Numbered from the stretch's first letter, positions 26,341 to 35,506 are shown. The stretch is DNA of 64,000 bases from Halobellus rufus (GCF_000739575.1 NZ_BBJO01000024.1:62001-126000); one strand, 5' to 3'. The notes: generated by a model not told the origin, from the sequence alone. Program-made: numbers and translations.

Positions 26341-27033
26341 TCAGTCGGAGTAAATCGACTGTGGTGTTTGCTCCAATATAGTTCTTTCATTCAGCCGCCA
26401 TTTATTCATTGGAGAATATGGTTTTTGCCGAGATGGTTCTTTGTAAACACAAATATCTCCCTCTTCGGAGATTTCCATCAAACCAACTCCATACTCTTCA
26501 AATAATTCGAGGTTGTCCATAGCTCTAAGAACATTATCCCCGTCTAACGCCACATACTGATATTCAGAGAAGGATTTTCCTCGGACAGCCTGCTCAAGTG
26601 CTTTCTTCCACTTGCTAAGCTTCAGTTCTATAGAATAAGAGGTGGTCACGTGGCGCCGTAGGTCATGTGCTGTCTGAATTTTTCCGTTATCTAGCTCTTC
26701 AACAAACCCTTTTTTAAGTAGCTCCTCAAGCGCATTCTGTTTCTTCCGCTTGCCCATTGCTCCAACAGTGTAGAAATAATCTCGCGTAATTGGACCCCGG
26801 CTGTGAAGTTGAAGAAAAACCTGAAGTTGAGATTTGCTATCTAGTGCCGACGAGATCTTCAGTTCGTTGATTCGGTGGTCAAGATAGGCCGTCGAAGGAT
26901 TGGCGAGTACAATATCTGCCCTGCCATTCCCATAGGTGAATTCCTCGAGGAGAATAGACTCGTCCTGCGCAAAGTCTTGGTTAATCGAATCTATGGCCAC
27001 CTCTCGCATCTCCTGTTCTGAATCAAATCCCAT
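26341..27033 (-). CDS. PDDEXK-type nuclease-like protein with embedded winged helix
   Basis: 230 residues. About 25-45 contains NGRADIVLA (Asp40) and 133-160 contains SIELKLSKWKKALEQA (Glu136, Lys138) followed by EYQYVALD: the Asp then Glu-x-Lys pattern of a restriction-endonuclease-like fold. Between them (about 60-130) is a winged-helix-like stretch, LLKKGFVEELDNGKIQTAHDLRRHV. A regulatory or target-recognition role for that insert is inference. It is the first gene of the operon and its promoter lies in the AT-rich region after 27033. It may instead be a non-cleaving DNA sensor; I see the residues but cannot test activity. Confidence 0.6.
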   Translation of the reverse strand: MGFDSEQEMREVAIDSINQDFAQDESILLEEFTYGNGRADIVLANPSTAYLDHRINELKISSALDSKSQLQVFLQLHSRGPITRDYFYTVGAMGKRKKQNALEELLKKGFVEELDNGKIQTAHDLRRHVTTSYSIELKLSKWKKALEQAVRGKSFSEYQYVALDGDNVLRAMDNLELFEEYGVGLMEISEEGDICVYKEPSRQKPYSPMNKWRLNERTILEQTPQSIYSD

Positions 27034-27338
27034 AATATAGCTCCTGCTGGCCTTTCGGCCAATCTAATTATGATGCATCTTACTATACTCGTAATATAAA
27101 TCTGTCCCAGAATTTACACTGAATAATAATTGGGGTCTCGCCCGGTCATAGCACTCGACTTGGCTGCGACCTCAGCTGATACTGCGCGTCGACCATTCCT
27201 GTAAGGAGTACCTCATCCCACTCACTATAATCGAGTTATTAGATAACCCGATTACGAACAGTCGGATTTCACCAGTCACCCGGCAGAATTGGTCCCAGCA
27301 GTCGAAAGATATAGACGAGTTTTCTGTGATATCCGGTT
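27034..27338. other. Intergenic region with divergent promoters and a dyad
   Basis: 305 bp separating the four-gene operon from the short recombinase gene. AT-rich at 27060-27130, the probable operon promoter. It contains the dyad at 27228-27254 (separate entry) and ATATAG at 27310-27315, a likely TATA box 24-29 bp before the recombinase ATG. Confidence 0.45.
27228..27254. repeat. Near-perfect dyad upstream of the short recombinase
   Basis: TAATCGAGTTAT (27228-27239), spacer TAG, ATAACCCGATTA (27243-27254): 11 of 12 arm positions pair. Arm length suits either an operator or a tyrosine-recombinase core site, though the 3-bp spacer is short for the latter. It lies 85 bp upstream of the recombinase ATG. 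Confidence 0.5.
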
Positions 27339-27932
27339 ATGGTTCGTCTCGACGATAGCGGTGACGTGACAAAGTGCTGGCTTTCACCTGACGAGCTCAG
27401 TCGATTGGAGAAAGCGGCAGGAGTAGACGGCTGGGAACGAGAGGTCGGGCTGCAACTGATGGGGAGGTGTGGACTGCGAGCTTCTGAAGTGAACTATCCA
27501 AGCGACAAGAAACTACGATATTCTGAGAAAGGAGAAGTATGGCTCTTTGAGGTTCGCGGGAAGAATACGAAGGGAGGCTCCAAGAAGATACGTGACGCGT
27601 GGATGCCCGACGACGTCGCCGATGATATCCACAAATTCAGTCGAGAGCGTGATCTTGCTCCGTCAGATCCGTGGGTCGATGCGAGTACGTCCTCTGTGCG
27701 TCGGTGGGTCAAAGAAGCTGCTCAGATGGTTACGACAGACGCAGACGCGACACGGTGGAACTCAGTATCTTCTCACGACCTTCGCCGGTCTTGGGCGACT
27801 TATCACCTCGTCGAGCGCCAAGTCGACGTCCGGACGATGATGAGTATCGGAGGCTGGTCAGATTACTCGGCTATAGAGCCATATCTGGCGGAACCGACCG
27901 AGACGCGAATCGGAGCGGCTATGCGAAAATAG
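27339..27932 (+). CDS. Catalytic-domain-only tyrosine recombinase
   Basis: 197 residues with no N-terminal core-binding domain. Catalytic residues: Arg47 (CGLRASEV), Lys in NTKGG, His146 and Arg149 (HDLRRSW), Trp173 (GGWSDYS, replacing the second His) and Tyr182 (IEPYLAEP). ATG 27339 follows a TATA-like element by about 25 bp, suggesting a leaderless mRNA and making a longer protein unlikely. It is the second recombinase inside the element. It may act on a local site such as the adjacent dyad, or need a partner for DNA binding. It could also be an N-terminally truncated relic. Confidence 0.8.
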   Translation: MVRLDDSGDVTKCWLSPDELSRLEKAAGVDGWEREVGLQLMGRCGLRASEVNYPSDKKLRYSEKGEVWLFEVRGKNTKGGSKKIRDAWMPDDVADDIHKFSRERDLAPSDPWVDASTSSVRRWVKEAAQMVTTDADATRWNSVSSHDLRRSWATYHLVERQVDVRTMMSIGGWSDYSAIEPYLAEPTETRIGAAMRK

Positions 27933-28254
27933 CGGGTTCAGATCAGTAGATTTGCAGTTCATCACCTCGTAGTTGTACCACGTCACTGTCACAGCTCCCC
28001 GGCAGTTTCCTAATGGGGAAGTTCCGATCCAGATAAAGTTGAAGTACCCGTTTCCGGAGGATCGGCTACTTCGATATCTGGCAAGACAGGAAGCTCTCAA
28101 AAGGGTTCGACTCTGGATCTCAAAAGCAACAATAATTGGTCCTGTTGAAACCCTCAGCAGATGAGATATTCCTACACTCCCAATCGGTCAATACAGGGGG
28201 TATACTGTAGTAAGGGCTTTTACACTGTGAAATCCCTGTACAAAAGAAGAAAGA
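27933..28254. other. Intergenic region before the DUF4238 gene
   Basis: 322 bp; no protein-like frame on either strand. GGTATACTG near 28198 is a possible TATA box for the next gene, implying a leader of about 30 nt. Nothing else seen. Confidence 0.4.
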
Positions 28255-29394
28255 ATGCCTGAGCGGAAGAACCAGCACTACGTCCCCAAACACTACCTCC
28301 GGGCCTGGGCCGACAACGAGCGAATAAACGTATTTCCGCTGTCAAAAGGCGAAGCCTTCCCCGGCGACACATCCTCCATCTGCTCCCGCAGCTACTTCTA
28401 CGGCAACCCCCCAGTAGTCGAAGACGAACTCCAGCACATAGACGGATCCCACGCAAATCCTGTCAGAGAACTCCGAAACAAGGATAACCTCACCGATCTC
28501 TCCCCGCAGCGGATCAAATTACTGCTGTCCTTCATCAGTACACAGCGCTCCCGCACCAAGGCCACAAAGGAAGATATCCGTGCTGGCGAAGACTTCCTGC
28601 GAGACGCAATAAAAGACGATTTTGAGCACGACCGGTACGAGGACCTGATCACCTGGGATCCAGAACTTACACCGGAAGAAAGAGAGGACACAATGGTTGA
28701 CGCCTCTCTACTCGGAACCCATCACTACGTCATCGGGCTTGGAATCTTCGGATACCACGCAATCAAAGACCTAAAAGCGGTGATGCTGTGCAACCTCACC
28801 GACCAAGAGTTCATCATCTCCGATGTTCCGATAGTCTTCGACAACCCCTGCTACAAACCCAATCACGGAACGGTAGCAGGACTGGGTAACAGAGGCCTCC
28901 AAATCTTCTGCCCGATAAGTCCAGACCAACTGCTTCTGCTCTACGACCCCCAGACGTACAAAGTCAAATCCAACCACAAACAACAAGTCCTGGTCAAAAA
29001 CCCTGACGTTGTCAACCAGTTCAACCTGACACAGTTCCACAACGCAGAAAACACCGTACTATTCCACAACAGCACCGAAGACTACATCCAAGACCTGCAT
29101 AGCCGGATAGACGAAGTCCGCCGCAGACAACAAATCACGATGCCAATGGAAACAGAAGAAATGGAAAAAGTCGAGGTCGAAAAAATTCCACCCTACCAAC
29201 TACCAAGAATATCGCCCGACATACCCGGCTCCAACACTGTTGAGGGATTCAAGTACACCAAAGAACGGCCTACCTCGGAGCCTTGGAAAGGTCGGAACTT
29301 GGTACGTAGACTGTTCAGCGAGGCCAAAGCGCCTGACGCTGGCCTGATCTACACAATCAGGGTCTTCGGGGAACACCTCGGATTGACCAGCTAA
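28255..29394 (+). CDS. DUF4238 domain protein
   Basis: 379 residues. The N-terminus KNQHYVPKHYLRAWAD and the following NVFPLSKGEAF...SICSRSYFYG are the defining DUF4238 motifs, then HIDGSHANPVREL and a helical middle ending in a C-terminal extension. The family is widespread in bacteria and archaea, usually as isolated genes in variable regions, and biochemically uncharacterised. The conserved His-Tyr-Val-Pro start suggests an enzyme. It stands alone with its own promoter; codon use is GC-richer than the kinase operon, so it may have arrived separately. Confidence 0.82.
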   Translation: MPERKNQHYVPKHYLRAWADNERINVFPLSKGEAFPGDTSSICSRSYFYGNPPVVEDELQHIDGSHANPVRELRNKDNLTDLSPQRIKLLLSFISTQRSRTKATKEDIRAGEDFLRDAIKDDFEHDRYEDLITWDPELTPEEREDTMVDASLLGTHHYVIGLGIFGYHAIKDLKAVMLCNLTDQEFIISDVPIVFDNPCYKPNHGTVAGLGNRGLQIFCPISPDQLLLLYDPQTYKVKSNHKQQVLVKNPDVVNQFNLTQFHNAENTVLFHNSTEDYIQDLHSRIDEVRRRQQITMPMETEEMEKVEVEKIPPYQLPRISPDIPGSNTVEGFKYTKERPTSEPWKGRNLVRRLFSEAKAPDAGLIYTIRVFGEHLGLTS

Positions 29395-29579
29395 GCTGGC
29401 TTTGAGGGCTTGGCGGAGATCGGGTACTCGTACTCGTATTCTTCAACGACCTTGACCGTGATCCCTTCCAATCCTTCTGGATCTTCCAACCGGTCAAGGG
29501 GTACGTAGGTGGTGACTGTGTCATCGTTCACGTGGATATCATCTCGCATCACACCTTTTACACCGACCAGTTCCTCCAC
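29391..29579 (-). CDS. Possible small acidic protein
   Basis: 62 residues from GTG 29579, with regular alternation of charged and hydrophobic residues (TVTTYVPLDRLEDPEGLEGITVKVVEEYEY), as in a small beta protein. It overlaps the 3' end of the DUF4238 gene by four bases in convergent orientation. No family recognised and the start codon is weak. Confidence 0.4.
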   Translation of the reverse strand: MEELVGVKGVMRDDIHVNDDTVTTYVPLDRLEDPEGLEGITVKVVEEYEYEYPISAKPSKPA

Positions 29580-29648
29580 AACTCGGTCAGAACATCGTGC
29601 GAGATACAGAGAATGAATTCAGTATATCGATAAAGACAGTGCACAGAG

Positions 29649-29903
29649 CTACCTTTTAAAAGCGATCTTCAGTAGCCCCCAAGTCGGAATTGACACCGTT
29701 ACTAGTAAGGCCACCGCAAGGAAGATTGACTTTATTTCCCATCCAGCATCAGTGTTCAACCCGGTCGAAATAATTGATGATACAACAGTCCGTTTAGCAG
29801 ATGAGATTTCGAGGATTACTGGGATCAGATGTAACGCTACAAAGAAAGACAAAAACAAACTGACCAGTGCCTTCGGACTGAGATCATTCATTATCAAATT
29901 CAT
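29649..29903 (-). CDS. Small membrane protein, two transmembrane segments
   Basis: 84 residues with hydrophobic segments at about 12-30 (LVSLFLSFFVALHLIPVIL) and 58-80 (IKSIFLAVALLVTVSIPTWGLL), separated by a polar loop. No family recognised. The AT-rich composition matches neighbouring island genes. The opposite strand is open too, but without membrane or domain character. Confidence 0.5.
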   Translation of the reverse strand: MNLIMNDLSPKALVSLFLSFFVALHLIPVILEISSAKRTVVSSIISTGLNTDAGWEIKSIFLAVALLVTVSIPTWGLLKIAFKR

Positions 29904-30193
29904 AATGTCAATCGAATTTAATTCTTATCGTCATACATATGTAGATGTAATAGCTGCCTTTTCGCTCCCATTAGCTGTACAAGATTCGCACGTTGTATCT
30001 CACACGGCTATCGGAACACTTCTTTGAGCTGGTAGGGCCCCGCAGCCGATACGCACTCTTCAGCGACCGGCTGTTTCAGTCCACTCTAGTCTAACAAATA
30101 GGATTTCAACAGAGTCCAATGAATCATTTCCGGCAGAGCGAGTGAGATCTCGAGTATCAATTATTAACCGGCACTGCAATTATCTAACAGTAA

Positions 30194-31066
30194 ATGATGC
30201 GACCCAGCCGCTCCGGGACATTTGATTTGCTACTCGGTGTCCTGCTGATTCTGCTCTTTTTTATTGTCGTAGCCATTCTCGCACTCGGCATCACCGGACG
30301 AATTGACGTAGGTGCCTCATCTACTGTCGTTTCAGGTCTTGCTGCGCTTGGAACGGTCGCACTAGCGGGCATAACGCTCTACACAGTCAGACAGAATCGC
30401 AGAGAACTAGACCAAATCAGAAAGGACCGCTATCGACCTCTCGTGATAGACGAAATTTCGAATATAGTGTACCCGAGTATACGAATTCTTGCTCATAATA
30501 TCGAGTATCTAGATGATAACAAGAGAGAAAATAGGTGGATGTACCACGACGGATTAGAGTACCATAATTGGGGAGAATCTCCGGCTTCCGTCATAAGTTT
30601 AAGAGATTTAGATCCCGTGGCTGCTGAACGATTCCGCAATGATTGTCCAATAATACTTCGAAAAATGAATGGATATGATTGGCTGCTAGTATATTTATCC
30701 AGACTCGCTGACACAATTGCGGAAGAGCTTGACCCGTCGGTCAAGGAGATCTTCGAACAGTCCGAATATACCCGTGATTTGGAGTATGGGCGTAATCGCC
30801 TCGTGATTCTGAGTAGTATCCTTGGGCAAGTCGATGAATATGGGGAGAATTCTGAATTATATGAGTTCTGGGAAGCCCACGGAGATGAGTTAAATCAGCT
30901 GGCTTACTCCGAAGTGAAGCCGCTCTACACTGAGTTAATGCAAGGGGAAGAATATCTCCAAGAATACTCCGAGGCTATTCGTAGTGAGCTTGTTGCGCGG
31001 CAAAGAGAGCTTCAAGAGGAATATGGGATTTCGGCTTTGGTGAATCGCCATACTGCGTTAGGATGA
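30194..31066 (+). CDS. Membrane-anchored hypothetical protein
   Basis: 290 residues. Two N-terminal membrane segments (about 12-33 and 42-62) are followed by a cytosolic helical domain with QNRRELDQIRKDRYRPLVIDEI, the juncture seen in many phage-island proteins that expose a C-terminal sensor. The remaining 200 residues are acidic and helical without recognised domain. Similar two-helix proteins occur as effectors in defence islands, but no specific family is identified. Flanked by AT-rich spacers on both sides. Confidence 0.65.
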   Translation: MMRPSRSGTFDLLLGVLLILLFFIVVAILALGITGRIDVGASSTVVSGLAALGTVALAGITLYTVRQNRRELDQIRKDRYRPLVIDEISNIVYPSIRILAHNIEYLDDNKRENRWMYHDGLEYHNWGESPASVISLRDLDPVAAERFRNDCPIILRKMNGYDWLLVYLSRLADTIAEELDPSVKEIFEQSEYTRDLEYGRNRLVILSSILGQVDEYGENSELYEFWEAHGDELNQLAYSEVKPLYTELMQGEEYLQEYSEAIRSELVARQRELQEEYGISALVNRHTALG

Positions 31067-31383
31067 GTGGTTTGAGCAAACCTGTGAGGGAGTCCAATCA
31101 CACCGCGATCACAGTTTCCACGGGATTATGATCAAACTGTCCTAGAGTAGCGCCACAAATCGTTGGATCTGATTCCCCGAAAGTCGATGCTGTCCAGTGA
31201 TTCACCAGAGCCGGGATTTCCAAGACTGAATACCAGAGTGATATCGAGGTTAGTGCGGTTACGTAATACGTGGTCTGTACTCGTTCCTAGGTTCAGAACG
31301 CGATCATCATCAGCTTTAGATCGTGCGGATTCAAAGCATCGTCTCGGGAAAACCTCAAGAGACCAGTCACGCAAGGCCTGACT
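31067..31383. other. Intergenic region before the GIY-YIG gene
   Basis: 317 bp. Both strands have short open frames (for example 31132-31419 minus), but none shows domain character and they contradict one another. The promoter of the restriction-modification operon may lie here. Nothing else seen. Confidence 0.4.
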
Positions 31384-32079
31384 ATGAATGAAGTTGTCTA
31401 CGCGATCAAGATTTCTCACTTGGAGTATTCGGGCCTCAAAATTATGGATGTCAAGATCGGCAAGTCCACAAACATTGATAACACCATCAGACAGTACAGC
31501 AGAGGCAACAGGGACATCGAGCTACTCGATATGTGGACACCGAATCCCGACAAGAATCTGTCCACAGCCGAACGCGGCGTCCACGAAGTTGCTGAAAAAT
31601 ACGCGTACGACAAGCAGAGCGAGAAGTTCGTCTTCCTCCAAGGAGCGTACCAAGAGTTTACAGAGACGATTAACAAGCTTCTGAAGAACGCCGACAGAGA
31701 AGATATCTCCGAAAAGCCAGAGTCGAAAAGGTCCGCTGAGGTCGACGATTACACTGGAATGAATCCCTCTGTGCTCAAAATATTTGGCGAGACTTACGAT
31801 GTCGAAACGTGGGCAGAGACCCTCTCAAAGGCGGTTACAGAGATACTCCGAGAGGTCGATGATCACGATCCGATCAGGAATATCAAGGGACGCAAGAGAA
31901 GCTACTTCGTTGAGGAAGGTCAGCAGTCGGACCTTGTCAAGCCCCGAAAGATACCGGATACCGGATTGTACCTCGAAACCAACTTCTCTGCGAACGATTG
32001 TGTTCGGATCATCGAACGGGCTATGGACACGTACGGGTACGACAGAACCGAATTGGAGATATTTACTGAAGAGACCTAA
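31384..32079 (+). CDS. GIY-YIG-like (T5orf172-type) protein linked to restriction-modification
   Basis: 231 residues. The N-terminal 100 (VVYAIKISHLEY...DVKIGKSTNIDNTIRQYS) have the strand-turn-strand of the T5orf172/Mug113 branch of GIY-YIG nucleases, in which the motif becomes VYAIK...KIGKS. The C-terminal part (NPSVLKIFGETYDVETWAETLSKAV...GRKRSYF...YLETNFSANDCVRIIERAM...YGYDRTELEIF) is a domain I recall from restriction-associated proteins. It lies 136 bp before hsdM on the same strand. A nicking or DNA-sensing accessory to the type I system is plausible. Confidence 0.6.
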   Translation: MNEVVYAIKISHLEYSGLKIMDVKIGKSTNIDNTIRQYSRGNRDIELLDMWTPNPDKNLSTAERGVHEVAEKYAYDKQSEKFVFLQGAYQEFTETINKLLKNADREDISEKPESKRSAEVDDYTGMNPSVLKIFGETYDVETWAETLSKAVTEILREVDDHDPIRNIKGRKRSYFVEEGQQSDLVKPRKIPDTGLYLETNFSANDCVRIIERAMDTYGYDRTELEIFTEET

Positions 32080-32215
32080 CTGGCCGGTTCAGTTGCGATT
32101 CTGAGGAATCTCTTGAAAAGTTCTATTACAATTGGGAGGTCAAGGAGGGACGGCAGATCCCTAGCAGGAGCAGGTCCAAACTATTATTCAGACGTGGTTT
32201 CTCGTCTCGGCATAG

Positions 32216-34207
32216 ATGGTCGACAACTTCAATGAGAAGGCGGATTTTATTTGGTCCATTGCCGACCTCCTCAGAGGAGATTACAAGCAATCAGAGTATC
32301 AGAAGGTCATTCTCCCGTTGACGGTTCTACGGCGGCTCGACTGTGTGACTGCGCGGAACAAGGACGATGTCCTAGAACGACACGAGCAACTCCAGGAGCA
32401 GGGTATCGAAAACGTTTCTCCGTCGCTCAAAAAGGCAGCCGATGCCGAGGTCTACAACACCAGTGAGTACACGTTTGAGACTCTGTGCAACGACCCCGAG
32501 AATATCGCGGATAATCTTCAGTACTACATCAATCAGTACGACGAGGAAACAAAGGAGATCTTCGAGAAGTTCGACTTCGGCTACCAGATTCAGCGCCTCG
32601 ACGATGCCGATCTTCTCTACAAGGTAGTCCGACAATTCACGGAGATCAACCTCCATCCCGATGAGGTCGCGAATGAGGAAATGGGGTACATCTACGAGGA
32701 GCTCATCCGGAAGTTCAACGAACTCAGCAACGAGACCGCTGGCGAGCACTTCACGCCGCGTGAAGTTATCGAGTTGATGGTAAACCTCATCTTCCAGGAG
32801 GACGACCAAGCGTTGTCTGAGCAGGGAGCGGTTCGAACGGTCTACGACCCGGCGTGTGGAACCGGTGGGATGCTCAGCGTCGCCGAAGAGTACGTACGCC
32901 AACTCAACAACGATGCGCGCCTCCACGCCTTCGGGCAGGAGCTGAATCCCGAGTCATACGCCGTTTGTAATTCGGATATGCTCATTAAGGGCCAAGAGCC
33001 CGATAACATCGTCCACGGCAACTCCTTTACTCAAGATGGCTTTCCCAGCAAGCGGTTCGACTATATGCTCTCCAATCCACCGTTCGGGGTCTCTTGGAAG
33101 AAGGTGAAAGAGGAGATCGAGCGTGAGCACGAGGAGGAAGGGTATGCCGGTCGGTTCGGCGCGGGTACGCCACGGACCAACGACGGCGCGTTCCTCTTCC
33201 TCCAGCATATGATCAGCAAGATGAAACCGCCCGAAGAAGGCGGTTCCCGTATCGCTATCGTATTCAACGGATCACCGCTTTTCAACGGCGGGCCAAACAG
33301 CGGTGAATCCGCGATTCGACGATGGATTCTCGAAAACGACTGGCTGGAAGCGATCGTCGGGCTCCCTGAAAACCTCTTCTACAACACGGGGATTCGCACG
33401 TACATCTGGGTGCTCTCGAACGACAAGCCCGCGAATCGCGAGGATGTGGTCCAGCTAATCGACGCACAGGACCTGTACGCGGAAATGGACGAGAGCCTCG
33501 GGGAGAAGCGCCACGAACTCGCTCAAGAACACATCGACGAAATCTCCCGTATCTTTGGTGACTTGGAAGCGAACGGGCGCTCGAAGGTCGTATCCACGGA
33601 AGAGTTCGGGTATCGTCGGATTGTCATCGATCGGCCCCTCCGGATGAGTTTCCAAGCGACAGCAGAACGCATCGAGAGCCTCGACGACGAGCGCGCATTC
33701 ACGAACCGCGAAGAGGAGACGCAGAAGGCGGTGAAGGAAGCGCTGCGGACGCTGGATGCCGACAAGCAGTGGATGGACCGCGACGAGTTCATAGACGACG
33801 TTGAGTTGGCGTTCAATATGCAGGGCATCGACGTACGTAACAGCGTTTATAACGCAATCGAGCGGGCGCTGGGTGAGCAGAATGACGACGCGGAGATCGT
33901 GACCAACAGCAAGGGTGATCCAGAGCACGATACGGATTTACGTATGCGGGAACGTGTGCCACTCGGCACCGATCCGAGAGACTACTTCGAGGAGGAGGTT
34001 TCACCGTATCTAGAGAATGCATGGATCAACGAGAGCAGTAAGTACTACGATGACGAGGATGGGGAACTTGGAGTTGTGGGATATGAGATAAACTTTGGAA
34101 GGTATTTTTATGAATACGATTCTGGTCGAAGCATAGACAGCATAAATGAGGAACTCTCAGAGGTTTGGAGGACTCTACAAGATGAGATTCCAGAGATTAT
34201 TGAATAA
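32216..34207 (+). CDS. hsdM: Type I restriction-modification methyltransferase subunit
   Basis: 663-residue N6-adenine methyltransferase. N-terminal helical domain from residue 1 (FIWSIADLLRGDYKQSEYQKVILPLTVLRRL), then TPREVIELMVNLIF, SAM motif DPACGTGGML at about 211 and catalytic SNPPFGVSW at about 286. The C-terminal 180 residues are an acidic helical extension longer than in typical HsdM. With HsdS it forms the modification enzyme. The last 120 bases become AT-rich like hsdS, in contrast with the GC-rich body. The stop is 2 bp before hsdS. Confidence 0.95.
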   Translation: MVDNFNEKADFIWSIADLLRGDYKQSEYQKVILPLTVLRRLDCVTARNKDDVLERHEQLQEQGIENVSPSLKKAADAEVYNTSEYTFETLCNDPENIADNLQYYINQYDEETKEIFEKFDFGYQIQRLDDADLLYKVVRQFTEINLHPDEVANEEMGYIYEELIRKFNELSNETAGEHFTPREVIELMVNLIFQEDDQALSEQGAVRTVYDPACGTGGMLSVAEEYVRQLNNDARLHAFGQELNPESYAVCNSDMLIKGQEPDNIVHGNSFTQDGFPSKRFDYMLSNPPFGVSWKKVKEEIEREHEEEGYAGRFGAGTPRTNDGAFLFLQHMISKMKPPEEGGSRIAIVFNGSPLFNGGPNSGESAIRRWILENDWLEAIVGLPENLFYNTGIRTYIWVLSNDKPANREDVVQLIDAQDLYAEMDESLGEKRHELAQEHIDEISRIFGDLEANGRSKVVSTEEFGYRRIVIDRPLRMSFQATAERIESLDDERAFTNREEETQKAVKEALRTLDADKQWMDRDEFIDDVELAFNMQGIDVRNSVYNAIERALGEQNDDAEIVTNSKGDPEHDTDLRMRERVPLGTDPRDYFEEEVSPYLENAWINESSKYYDDEDGELGVVGYEINFGRYFYEYDSGRSIDSINEELSEVWRTLQDEIPEIIE

Positions 34208-34209
34208 AA

Positions 34210-35484
34210 ATGAGTAGCCAAGAAATAGCAAAGATTCAATCCTGCTATGAAAGTAGACGGCTTAAATACTGCGTAGACAGGCGAGTTCACAAAGTAGTTG
34301 CAGACTCAACGGAATTGAGAACTGTTGGTCTGTCTGACGTAGAACAGGGAACGGGGAAGCTAAAAGAAGACAGAGAGGGGGAGTCTGTATCGGGTAAAGG
34401 GGTAAAATTCTATCCTGGAGACGTTCTTTTTGGAAAATTGCGCCCATATCTAACAAAAGCCTTTATTGCAGATTTCGAAGGTGTCGCCTCATCAGAATTC
34501 CTAGTCTTAAATCCAAAAGATGTTTCATCAAAATACCTTCATAGCGTCCTACTATCTGCTGAATTCATCGATAAAGTAGATGCTTCGACGTATGGTGCGA
34601 AGATGCCCCGTGCCTCTTGGGACTTCATCGGGAATATAAAGATCCCATATCCGGATATCGAGACTCAAAAAAGAGTAACAAAATACTTAGAGAATATTAC
34701 CCCCGATATAGAACGAACGAGATCTGAATTAGAGAGATTTCGATCAATAATCAGTGAACGAACGGATCAGCGCCGAGAGACGTTGGTTACTGGAGGAGTG
34801 GCAGGTTCACCGCAGAAGGAAACGGAACTACTCGGAGTAGAATCGATTCCTGAGCATTGGGATACTGCAAGAATTGGTTGGCTTATTCAGTCCCTGCAGA
34901 ACGGATGGAGCCCACGGGCTGCTTCACGTCCTGCTAAGAAGGATGAATATGGTGTTTTAAAACTCTCTGCAGTGTCCAAGGGTACATTTAGGCCAGAAGA
35001 GAACAAGGCGATTGGCGCATCTACGGATGTGCCAAAAAGTTCCATTGTGAGTCCCGGGCAAGTCCTAGTTACTCGTGCGAATACACCGGAGTTAGTCGCC
35101 GATGCTTGTGCAGTACCTCAGCACAGCCAACAGCTTATTGCTCCAGATTTAATATTTATCATAGATGTTGACACCAGCCAGATAATCCCGCAGTTCTTAG
35201 CTGAGTGGCTGATTACCCAACCCGCTCGTAGTCAGATACGTATGGATGCCCATGGGTCTAGTGGATCGATGGTTAAAGTGTCACAGCAAGATTTAAAGAA
35301 CTGGGTAATACCCCTTCCACCGAAAGATGAGCAGAAAGAAATAGTTGACCAGATCAATCGTATGAAGTCTAAATCTGAGAAAGTATGTGACAATATTTCA
35401 GAAATAGAAAAAATTCTCGAAGAGAAACGGCAAGCCCTCATCACCTCCGCTATCACGGGTCAGATTGATGTATCTGACGAGTAA
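34210..35484 (+). CDS. hsdS: Type I restriction-modification specificity subunit
   Basis: 424 residues with two target-recognition domains (about 15-165 and 215-380), each followed by a helical conserved region: ETQKRVTKYLENITPDIERTRSELERFRSIISERTDQRRETLVTGG and KDEQKEIVDQINRMKSKSEKV...EEKRQALITSAITGQIDV. These fix the two halves of a bipartite site. The second domain starts VESIPEHWDTARIGWLI, a classic HsdS motif. The gene is far more AT-rich than hsdM and hsdR on either side, a sign that the recognition subunit was exchanged. Complete. Confidence 0.93.
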   Translation: MSSQEIAKIQSCYESRRLKYCVDRRVHKVVADSTELRTVGLSDVEQGTGKLKEDREGESVSGKGVKFYPGDVLFGKLRPYLTKAFIADFEGVASSEFLVLNPKDVSSKYLHSVLLSAEFIDKVDASTYGAKMPRASWDFIGNIKIPYPDIETQKRVTKYLENITPDIERTRSELERFRSIISERTDQRRETLVTGGVAGSPQKETELLGVESIPEHWDTARIGWLIQSLQNGWSPRAASRPAKKDEYGVLKLSAVSKGTFRPEENKAIGASTDVPKSSIVSPGQVLVTRANTPELVADACAVPQHSQQLIAPDLIFIIDVDTSQIIPQFLAEWLITQPARSQIRMDAHGSSGSMVKVSQQDLKNWVIPLPPKDEQKEIVDQINRMKSKSEKVCDNISEIEKILEEKRQALITSAITGQIDVSDE

Positions 35485-35506
35485 GATGTAATCTGAGACT
35501 CAATTG

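Noticed and set aside
29752-30027. Plus-strand frame opposite the small membrane protein
   Set aside because: The minus-strand frame has two clear membrane segments; the plus-strand one has no feature.
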